Shown: piece by piece, positions 26,376 through 33,644 of the stretch
Layout: every line of letters starts with the position of its first letter
How positions within the stretch are numbered: position 1 is the stretch's first letter
NCBI RefSeq assembly: GCF_018614055.1
Contig: NZ_JAGGPB010000019.1
Location: 124,001 to 188,000 of the forward strand
Direction of reading: 5' to 3'
DNA length: 64,000 nt
Origin: Streptomyces sp. ISL-98
GTDB taxonomy: Bacteria; Actinomycetota; Actinomycetes; Streptomycetales; Streptomycetaceae
The notes under the pieces: generated by a model
Databases searched by the model: none
What the model saw: the letters and a program-made list of their open reading frames with translations, nothing else
What the model was told of the DNA's origin: nothing
Translations under genes and position numbers: made by a program

Positions 26376-26639
26376 GGACACCCGTCCGGCCGCCCAAGTG
26401 GCCCGCCCCGGCGGTCTGGAACCGGAGGTGTGGGGCACCGACACCTCCTGCAATCCAGCCTCTGCTGGGCCGACAGAAGCCTCCCACCAGGCGATCCTGG
26501 GCCCACGATGCACTGACCGCTCCAGCTCCCGAATCCGGTTGCCGGTGGCCCGAAGTCCTCCTTCTCCAGGGCCTGCGCGAGCCGTGGCAGTCGCTCAGGG
26601 AACTCGCCTCAGCGCCGCGTGACGGCTCGCTGGTTGCGA

Positions 26640-27390
26640 GGTCAGTCCGTTGTCGCCGACTGGAGCGATCCGCTTGTTGTACCGCGCCGAGATATGGCGT
26701 GTTGTTCCGGCGGGTGGTGCCACCCACGGTGGTGAGACGTCCGCAGGGCGGAGGCCGGCGTCGGGCTGGCGACCGTGAAGTTCTGGCCGCGGTCATCTTC
26801 GTGGCCACCTCGGGTTGTACGTCGAGGCAGCCCCCACCGGTGTTCGGGCCGGCCTGGCAGACGGCCTACCGGCGGTTCGCCCAGTGGAGCGCGGACCGGG
26901 CCTGGGCCCAACTCCACCGCGTGGGCCTGGACGAGCTCGGAGCCCGGATCGAGCTGGACTGGTCGCGGTGCGCGATCGACTCCGTCAGTGTCCGGGCGGT
27001 AACGGGGCTCCTGACAGGACCGTATCCGACCGACCGTGGCAAGTTGGGGTCGAAAATCCATCTGGTCACCGACCGGAACGGACTGCCGCTGTCGCTGGGT
27101 ATCTCCGGCGCCAACATGCACGACAGCCAGCGCTCATCCGTGGAATCCCGCCCATCCGTTCCCGCCGTGGGCCGCGCCGCAGGCGGCCCGCGAAGCTGCA
27201 TGTGGACAAAAGGCTACGACTACGACCACCTGCGGCGATGGCTCGGTGGACGCGGCATACGCCACCGCATCGCCCGGAGAGGCGTCGAGTCCTCGCAGCG
27301 GCTCGGCCGCCACCGCTGGGTCGTGCTGGGTCGTGGAACGAACGGTGTCGTGGCTGGCGGGCTGCCGACGCCTTGGGCTTCGCCCCGCTA
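26640..27390 (+). pseudogene. Broken IS5-family transposase
   Basis: Coding remains of a DDE transposase spread over frames. Visible parts are W-Q-T-A-Y-R-R-F-A-Q-W, I-E-L-D-W-S-R-C-A-I-D-S-V-S-V-R-A (first Asp), K-I-H-L-V-T-D-R-N-G-L-P-L (second Asp) and a tail G-Y-D-Y-D-H-L-R-R-W-L, I-A-R-R-G-V-E-S-S-Q-R-L-G-R-H-R-W-V-V-E-R. One extra A in GGACAAAAGGC near 27210 breaks the frame before the D-K-G-Y motif, and a 10-base tandem duplication (CTGGGTCGTG near 27320-27340) breaks it again at R-H-R-W-V-V. The element is inactive. Confidence 0.75.
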
Positions 27391-27450
27391 CGTAGACATC
27401 TACGACCTATGCACCCAAATGTCAGACTATGTCTTCGGCGGGCGACCCCA

Positions 27451-27540
27451 GGTGCCCGGTCTGGTCCTGGCAATGAGCTGCGCGAGCGCGTGGATGGAGT
27501 CCGCCCTCGCCGCCCCGGACGGCGGCCGGCCACCAAGAAA
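27451..27540 (+). pseudogene. Fragment of a VirB4-like conjugation ATPase
   Basis: Thirty codons reading L-V-L-A-M-S-C-A-S-A-W-M-E-S-A-L-x-x-P-D-G-G-R, nearly identical to residues around 340-365 of the intact ATPase gene at 47343-48848. Nothing else of the gene remains on either side. It is a recombination scar that shows a second copy of this conjugation module once lay here. Confidence 0.7.
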
Positions 27541-27898
27541 GCTGAACCGCCAAGGCGTGATAGGCCGAGGAAGTGCACGAGGACGTGAAAGCCCTGGCGG
27601 CCCCCCTCGCCGGGCTCGGAATCGCCACGCAAGGCCGCTGTCCCTGGCGGATGGCGGACAACCACATCGACTCGATGGTCCACCTTCCCCCGGGGACGCT
27701 GGCCCGGCACGAAGGCATCCGAGATGTCCGAGCCACCGCTCCAGGTAGGTCTGTTCGCTCGGTTCCGCCTGGCAGGTTTCGGCCAAGATTGGCCTCTGGC
27801 TCAGTGCCATGCCCGCAATCCTGAGACCCTCGGCAGTATCGGCCCTTACTATCGCCGCAGCGATCTGTGAGTCGGCTCGTGGACGAGGGGGAGAGTAT
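27541..27898. other. No convincing gene; island debris
   Basis: Short frames on both strands without recognisable domains. The last 20 bases hold the GAGGGGGAGAG ribosome site of the next gene. Confidence 0.4.
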
Positions 27899-28306
27899 AT
27901 GGACGTCTTCGAGACCGGTGGCGCCACATTGGTGGCGCTGTTGGCCACGGACGCGTGGGTGCAGGCACGTGCGGGAGTTGTCGCACTCTGGCGCCAGTTC
28001 CGACCCGTGCAGGCCGATGAGGTCACCCTGGCCCTGGACGAGACGCGCGAGGAAGTCCTCGCGGCCCGGGAGTGCGGTGACACGCAGGGGGAGGCGGTCC
28101 TGGTGCGTGACTGGGAGCGTCGGCTGCGGCGCATCTTGGGGGAAGATCCGGCTGTCGCCGAGCATTTGCGGCGACTGCTTGTAGAGGTAGACGGGTCTCT
28201 CCCAGAAGCCGAACGGCCCACGCTGGGACCGGTCTTCCATACACGGGTCTCCGGTCACGGCCGCTCTTACACCGCAGGGCGTGACCAGCACATCACCGAG
28301 CGATGA
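27899..28306 (+). CDS. Small putative effector with C-terminal amyloid-like signalling motif
   Basis: 135 residues. Residues 1-110 form a helical domain starting M-D-V-F-E-T-G-G-A-T-L-V-A-L-L-A-T-D-A-W, of the kind found in small Streptomyces proteins encoded before NLR-like ATPases and comparable to the Bell-type effector domains described with bacterial amyloid motifs. The last 20 residues carry G-H-G-R-S-Y-T-A-G-R-D-Q-H-I-T-E, matching the N-terminal motif of the next gene. ATG 27899 has GAGGGGGAGAG upstream; the stop overlaps the NB-ARC gene start (ATGA). By analogy the shared motif would transmit a signal from the NLR to this protein, which may act on membranes. The effector activity is inferred. 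Confidence 0.65.
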   Translation: MDVFETGGATLVALLATDAWVQARAGVVALWRQFRPVQADEVTLALDETREEVLAARECGDTQGEAVLVRDWERRLRRILGEDPAVAEHLRRLLVEVDGSLPEAERPTLGPVFHTRVSGHGRSYTAGRDQHITER

Positions 28307-30699
28307 GGCGGCAGCCACAAGAGCCTTTCGGTCAAGCAGAGTTCAGGGCCGAGGTAGATGGCCACGGGCGTGTCTACCAAGCGCGTGGGGATCAGTACAT
28401 TACGGCGTATCACGTCGGGCACTCCCAGCGCCTGACAGCGAGGGCGGAGCTGGACGTGCCGAGTCCGGAGTCTGTCCGAGTCCCGTTGGCTTCCCCATTG
28501 GGCTCTCCCCTTCGAGATCGCCGCGAATTGCAATCGGCGCTTCTCCGCGACATCCATGAGCCTGGAACAGCGAGCAACGGTCTGCACGTGGTCTGGGGCA
28601 TGGCGGGGTGCGGCAAGACAGCGGTTGTCCAGACCGTGTTTGCCGAGGCCGTGCGGGACGGGAGCGTTGTCGGACTGTGGGTGAATGCATCCGGCTTGTC
28701 CTCCTTCCGCTCCGGGATGCTGGCGGTGGCGCACGATCGCGGTGCCTCGCAGGACGAAGTGGATGCTGCTCGGACCGGCCGGCGTCCAGCAGCGGACTTC
28801 GTCTGGGACTACCTCAACCGTTCATCCCAGCCGTGGCTCTTGGTCCTCGACAACGCAGACGACCCAGAGGTGTTCCGAGACGGCCTCTGGTTGCGCACCA
28901 GCCCGCGCGGCATCGTCCTGGTCACCAGTCGGCACGGAAGCGCCCCCGTCTGGCGGGCGGCTGCCAAGCATCCCCTGGACGTGCTGAAGATCGACGATGC
29001 CGTGGATGTACTGCGCGATCTGACCGTCAATGCCGAGGAGCAGGCGAAACTGGAACTACTGGCCAGCCGCCTGGGGTGCCATCCTCTTGCCCTGTCGCTG
29101 GCCGGCGCCTATCTCGGCCGTCAACTGCTGGAGTCGGTCACCGTGGACGAGTACCTCAAGCGCCTCGACGTCGACCCGTCCTTCATCGACCGCGGAGCCG
29201 AGCCAGGCGAACAGGACCTGAGCCGGCTCATCAGCAGCACCTGGCAGCTGTCGCTGGACGCCCTGGCTGAGCGGGGCACACCGGAGGCGACGACACTGCT
29301 GCGGCTGATCTCCTGCTACGCCCCGGATCCGCTACCTGCTGGTCTGCTGCTTCCGGCAGGGCTCGATGCCACCGGTCTGTCCGACGCCGATCCTCCGCTG
29401 CGCGGTGAGCAGGCCAATCGCGCCCTCGAAGGACTACTCTCCCACGCACTCGTGTCACTTCTCGATGCACCTGTCGGTCCTCAGCACCCCACGGTGCGCA
29501 GCGTGCAGGCCCACCCGCTTCTGCTGGAGACCGTGGCCGCGCGCATTCCCGTCGACCAGCGCGGCATCCTGCTGAGCGCCGCGGCCGGGCTCCTGAGGGG
29601 ATTGCTCGCGACAAACGGCGAGCAGCGCATCGATCCGCACACCCTGCGGCTTTTCACTCCACACGCCATCCACCTTCTGCGCCGCACGACCCGCGAGCGC
29701 GTCGAGGTGCAGCAGACGGCGCTGACGATTGTTCGTGATCTCCGTGACCGGGCCTACGATTGCAACGACTTCTTCGCCGCCCAAGTGCTCGCCCTCGAGG
29801 CCGTTCGCATGACCAGGAGCGTGGTGTCGGCGGAGGCATTGACCGACCTGCATGAACAGGGGCGCGCACTGTCCGGGCTCGGCCGTTTCGCTGAGGCTGT
29901 CGAAGCACACAGTGCTGCGCTGCGGGACCGGCAAGAACTTCTGGGCACCGACCATAGGGGCACTCTGGACAGCGCCTACGCACTGGGTCTCGCCTTGTAC
30001 GGCCTGGGCCGTTGGGCAGAGGACGAGCAGTGCATGCGACGTGCGACAGAAGGACGCGAGCGGGTCCTGGGCCCCGGCCATCCTGACACCATTGATGCCC
30101 GCAGTTGTCTCGCGGAGGCCATCGGCCAGCAGAGGCGATGGCAGGAGGCGAGGGAGTTGGCGACCTCGAATCTGCGTATCAGTCAGGAGGTACTGGGTTC
30201 CGGGGATCGTCACACGTTGACTGCCCGGATTGCTCTCGCCTGGGTGCTGGCCGGCATCGGCAGGTGGCAGGAAGCCGAAGCTCATACCCGCGAGACCCTG
30301 CTGGGCTGCGCACAGGCTCTGGGAGAGGATCACCCGCGGACGCTCGCGGCCCGCCAGAGGCTCGCCGACGTCTTGTCGCACCTTGAACAGTGGCCGGAGG
30401 CAGAAGCTGCCGCCCGATCTGTACGGGCGGTGCGGCAGCGCTCTTTGGGGGAAGAGCATCCCCACACCTTGTCGGTGGAGATTCTCCTGTCACGCATCCT
30501 GCGCTGCCGCGGCGCTCTTGTCGAAGCGCGCCACCAAGCAACTCGAGTTCTGGAAGCGTGTGTTCGGGTTCTTGGTGATGCCCACCCTGACACCGGTGCC
30601 TGCCGACGAGAGTTGCGGGCGGCCACAGAGGCCTTGGCCAGGGCCTGCGGCGATACCGATGTAGAGCCATCGAACGATCATGAGGACGGCCGATCTTGA
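28303..30699 (+). CDS. NB-ARC/TPR (NLR-like STAND) ATPase 1
   Basis: 798 residues. N-terminal amyloid-like motif G-H-G-R-V-Y-Q-A-R-G-D-Q-Y-I-T at about 20-35; NB-ARC ATPase at about 80-400 with Walker A G-M-A-G-C-G-K-T-A, Walker B L-L-V-L-D-N-A-D-D, the sensor region V-T-S-R-H-G and the G-C-H-P-L-A-L-S GLPL-like motif; then about six TPR_12-type repeats of 42 residues (L-G-x-x-H-P-x-T-L-x-x-x-x-x-L-A) at about 530-780. STAND ATPases of this layout sense a ligand through the TPRs, oligomerise and activate an effector. Translationally coupled to the effector gene before it and the DUF397 gene after it. A role in phage defence or cell-fate control is inference. Confidence 0.85.
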   Translation: MRRQPQEPFGQAEFRAEVDGHGRVYQARGDQYITAYHVGHSQRLTARAELDVPSPESVRVPLASPLGSPLRDRRELQSALLRDIHEPGTASNGLHVVWGMAGCGKTAVVQTVFAEAVRDGSVVGLWVNASGLSSFRSGMLAVAHDRGASQDEVDAARTGRRPAADFVWDYLNRSSQPWLLVLDNADDPEVFRDGLWLRTSPRGIVLVTSRHGSAPVWRAAAKHPLDVLKIDDAVDVLRDLTVNAEEQAKLELLASRLGCHPLALSLAGAYLGRQLLESVTVDEYLKRLDVDPSFIDRGAEPGEQDLSRLISSTWQLSLDALAERGTPEATTLLRLISCYAPDPLPAGLLLPAGLDATGLSDADPPLRGEQANRALEGLLSHALVSLLDAPVGPQHPTVRSVQAHPLLLETVAARIPVDQRGILLSAAAGLLRGLLATNGEQRIDPHTLRLFTPHAIHLLRRTTRERVEVQQTALTIVRDLRDRAYDCNDFFAAQVLALEAVRMTRSVVSAEALTDLHEQGRALSGLGRFAEAVEAHSAALRDRQELLGTDHRGTLDSAYALGLALYGLGRWAEDEQCMRRATEGRERVLGPGHPDTIDARSCLAEAIGQQRRWQEARELATSNLRISQEVLGSGDRHTLTARIALAWVLAGIGRWQEAEAHTRETLLGCAQALGEDHPRTLAARQRLADVLSHLEQWPEAEAAARSVRAVRQRSLGEEHPHTLSVEILLSRILRCRGALVEARHQATRVLEACVRVLGDAHPDTGACRRELRAATEALARACGDTDVEPSNDHEDGRS

Positions 30700-30909
30700 T
30701 TGAGTCCATCGCTCGCGTCTGGCGCAAGAGCAGCTATAGCGGAGCCGACAATGCATGCGTCGAAGTACTCACCCCCCCCCCCCGTTGGTCAGGCCTCCAT
30801 TCGCGATTCGAAGGACCCTGAAGGTCCTGTGATCATCTTTCCCGACCAGGCATGGGTGTCGTTCGTTCGCGCCGTCCGTCGGGGCGAGGTCACGCACGAT
30901 GCCCACTGA
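30696..30909 (+). pseudogene. DUF397 protein 1, out of frame at a 12-C tract (phase-off)
   Basis: TTG start overlaps the stop of the NLR gene (TTGA). The frame reads M-I-E-S-I-A-R-V-W-R-K-S-S-Y-S-G and C-V-E-V-L-T-P-P-P, then enters a run of 12 C (30772-30783) and terminates early at 30819-30821. One C fewer restores the rest of DUF397 (I-R-D-S-K-D-P-E-G-P, F-P-D-Q-A-W-V-S-F-V) ending at 30909. DUF397 proteins are small partners of XRE-DUF5753 regulators. The defect sits exactly in a homopolymer, as in a contingency locus, so reversible switching is plausible; simple decay or a sequencing error are alternatives. Confidence 0.75.
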
Positions 30910-30978
30910 CAGGTATCTCCCTCCACCCGGCCGGACCATTCCATGCCTATAGCGACGAAGAGGACGTGCGTCTAGACC

Positions 30979-33375
30979 ATGAGCGGCTCATGGCCCTTCC
31001 CACAGCGGCGGGTGACAGCGCCCGATATCTCGATTGCTGACCACGGTCGCCTGGTCAGCGCCGAACGGGACCAGTACATCCTTGAGATCGGGACCTACAA
31101 CGCCAACCATGCTGCCGGCCCGGGCGGGACACTTCTGAGGGAGCACTCGGGTCCTGACTCGGTTCGCGTTCCCCTGACCGCAGCCGCGCGGTCCCCGATC
31201 CGTGACCGGTATGAACTGCGACGGACATTGCTCGCAGCCATTCTCAACGCTGAGTCCACCAGCCTCGCACTGGTCGTACACGGCATGGCCGGCTGCGGGA
31301 AGACCGCTATCGCCCGCATCCTGTTCGACGAAGCAGTGGCCGAGCACGGCCTTGTCGGTCTATGGGTCAACGCCGCGACAGAGCTGTCCTTCCGTGACGG
31401 CATGCTCGCGGTTGCCCAGGACCGAGGCGCAACGCAGGACGAAGTTGATGCAGCCCGGGAGCGCAGACGCCCACCAGCCGACCTGGCCTGGCACTACCTC
31501 GAGCTCTCCGACCAGCCGTGGCTGCTGGTCCTCGACAACGCCGACGACCCCGATGTACTGGGCGACGAAGTGTGGCTGCGCCCAACGATCCGCGGCACCC
31601 TGCTCGTCACGACCCGGCACGGGAACGCCCCCCTGTGGAACCGTGCTTCCCGACACCATCTCGACGTGCTCAATCTTTCCGACGCCGTCCATGTGCTACT
31701 CGACCTCGATGTGCCTGCCGATGACCAGTCCAAGCTGGAGGTGCTCGCCCACGCGCTCGGGTGCCATCCGCTTGCTTTGGTGCTCGCCGGCACTTACCTC
31801 GGCCACCGACTCCTGGATCCGGTAACTGTGGACGAATTCCTCGAACGCCTCCGCCGCGACCCCAGCGCCACCCTCGACGAGGGCGCCGACCCCGCAGAGC
31901 GCGATCTACGGCGCCTGATCAGCAGCACCTGGCAGATCTCACTCGATGCCCTAACCGACCGCGGGATCCCGGAGGCGGCAACGCTGATCCGTCTCTTGTC
32001 CTGCTTCGCCCCTGTTCCACTCCCGATCGGGGTGCTCCATGCCACCCGGCTCAACAGAACCGAACTGGCCCACGCCACGCCCGCACTGGTCAGTACGAAG
32101 GCGGACATCGCGTTGCAGGGTCTGCTGTCGCAGTCCCTGGTGACCGTCCTCGACGTCCCCGGTGATGTCGGTCGGCCTGACGTGAAGTGCATCCAGACCC
32201 ACGCCCTGCTGCTGGACACTGTGGCCGCACGTATCCCGATGGACCAGCGAGAAGCGATCCTGGAGGCGGCCACCACGCTCCTGCACGAACTGCTGGTCCA
32301 GGGAGCTGAGGAAGGCGAGTTCCTCGACTCCCAGAGCCTGCGTCTGTTCACGCCGCACGCGTCGGCACTTCTCCAGCGAACTCACACAGCGCGCTGCGCC
32401 TCGGTGGCCAAGGCCCTCAACGTAGTGCGGTATCTGCGCTCGCAGAGCTACGACCGAGGCGACTATCCGACGGCGCACGCTCTGGCAATGCAGGCCGCCC
32501 AGGTCACTCGGGACGCCCACACCGCCGATGCGTTAAAGGACCGTTGCGAAACAGGACGCACCCTGATCGCGCTCGGTCGCTTCGAGGAAGCCATAGACGT
32601 CCTGACCGCAACGCTCCATGCCCGAGAGGACCTTCTTGGCACCCAGCATCCAGATACTCTCGACAGCGCCTACGCGCTGGGCATCGCCCTGTACGGGCTG
32701 GGGCGGTGGGCGGAAGACGAGCAGTACATGCGACGTGCGGCAGAAGGCCGCGCACGAGCCCTCGGCTCGTCCCACCCCGACACCATCGACAGTTTTGGCC
32801 GACTCGCTGAAGCCATCGGCCGCCAAGGCCGCTGGACGGAAGCCGAGCCCCTGGCCCGTTCCAACCTCGAAGTCAGCCAGGATGCTCTGGGAGACGATCA
32901 CCCGCACACCCTCCTGAGCCGCCTTGCTCTTGCGCGCGTGCTGGACGGGCTGAGCCGGGGCGAGGAAGCCGCCGTGCACACCAGGGCCACCTTGGAGGGC
33001 AGCGAGCGCGTCCTCGGACCTGAGCATCCCCGCACTCTCGCCGCACGTCAGCGCCTTGCCGCGGTTCTCACTACGCTCGGCCAATGGGACAAGGCGCAGG
33101 AGTCAGCCGAGTCCGTGCGCGCCGCACGCCAGCGCATCCTCGGCACCGAGCATCCACACACCCTGTCCGTTCAGATCCTGCTGATCAAGATCCTTCATGC
33201 GCGCCAACAGCACGACACGGCTGTCGAGTTGTCGGTCCACACGCTGGATGCGTGCACACGGATTCTGGGAGATGATCACCCGGACACCGTGGCCTGCCGC
33301 GCGGAGCACGATCGGGTAGCGAGAGCCGCAGATCAGCCCGATAGGCACCTGGACGAGGAGGATAGATCGTCTTGA
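30979..33375 (+). CDS. NB-ARC/TPR (NLR-like STAND) ATPase 2
   Basis: 798 residues, the same length as ATPase 1 and about 60-70 percent alike by eye. The N-terminal motif is D-H-G-R-L-V-S-A-E-R-D-Q-Y-I-L-E followed by G-T-Y-N-A-N. NB-ARC has Walker A G-M-A-G-C-G-K-T-A-I and Walker B L-L-V-L-D-N-A-D-D, and the TPR array follows with L-G-T-Q-H-P-D-T-L-D-S-A-Y-A-L-G. ATG 30979 is taken; a GTG at 31012 is possible. It has no separate effector gene in front, so it may use the first effector or act through its own N-terminus. Its stop overlaps the start of the in-frame DUF397 gene. Confidence 0.85.
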   Translation: MSGSWPFPQRRVTAPDISIADHGRLVSAERDQYILEIGTYNANHAAGPGGTLLREHSGPDSVRVPLTAAARSPIRDRYELRRTLLAAILNAESTSLALVVHGMAGCGKTAIARILFDEAVAEHGLVGLWVNAATELSFRDGMLAVAQDRGATQDEVDAARERRRPPADLAWHYLELSDQPWLLVLDNADDPDVLGDEVWLRPTIRGTLLVTTRHGNAPLWNRASRHHLDVLNLSDAVHVLLDLDVPADDQSKLEVLAHALGCHPLALVLAGTYLGHRLLDPVTVDEFLERLRRDPSATLDEGADPAERDLRRLISSTWQISLDALTDRGIPEAATLIRLLSCFAPVPLPIGVLHATRLNRTELAHATPALVSTKADIALQGLLSQSLVTVLDVPGDVGRPDVKCIQTHALLLDTVAARIPMDQREAILEAATTLLHELLVQGAEEGEFLDSQSLRLFTPHASALLQRTHTARCASVAKALNVVRYLRSQSYDRGDYPTAHALAMQAAQVTRDAHTADALKDRCETGRTLIALGRFEEAIDVLTATLHAREDLLGTQHPDTLDSAYALGIALYGLGRWAEDEQYMRRAAEGRARALGSSHPDTIDSFGRLAEAIGRQGRWTEAEPLARSNLEVSQDALGDDHPHTLLSRLALARVLDGLSRGEEAAVHTRATLEGSERVLGPEHPRTLAARQRLAAVLTTLGQWDKAQESAESVRAARQRILGTEHPHTLSVQILLIKILHARQQHDTAVELSVHTLDACTRILGDDHPDTVACRAEHDRVARAADQPDRHLDEEDRSS

Positions 33376-33584
33376 TGGATCCGATATCCCGAAAATGGCG
33401 CAAGAGCAGCTACAGCGGAGCCGACGACGGTTGCGTCGAGATACTCACCCCCCCCCCCGCTGGAAAAGCCCCGATACGGGACTCCAAGGTTCCGCAGGGC
33501 CACGTGATCATGTTTCCGGACACGGCCTGGATCTCGTTTGTTGATGCCGTCCAGAGAGATGAGTTGGCCGATCATGCTCCCTAA
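33375..33584 (+). CDS. DUF397 protein 2, in frame with an 11-C tract (phase-on)
   Basis: 69 residues starting MDPISRKWRKSSYSG; the ATG shares a base with the stop of ATPase 2 (TTGATG). It is a complete DUF397 domain: W-R-K-S-S-Y-S-G, C-V-E-I-L-T, I-R-D-S-K-V-P-Q-G, M-F-P-D-T-A-W-I-S-F-V. The 11 C at 33448-33458 encode the end of a Thr and three Pro codons and keep the frame. It is the only intact copy of three. DUF397 normally pairs with XRE-DUF5753 regulators; pairing with an NLR is unusual and suggests a regulatory or inhibitory partner of the ATPase. Confidence 0.85.
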   Translation: MDPISRKWRKSSYSGADDGCVEILTPPPAGKAPIRDSKVPQGHVIMFPDTAWISFVDAVQRDELADHAP

Positions 33585-33644
33585 CCGGCCGGCGCGTTCT
33601 GCCGACCACAGGCGTGTGAATGTGAGGCGGGGGAATTGAACTCG

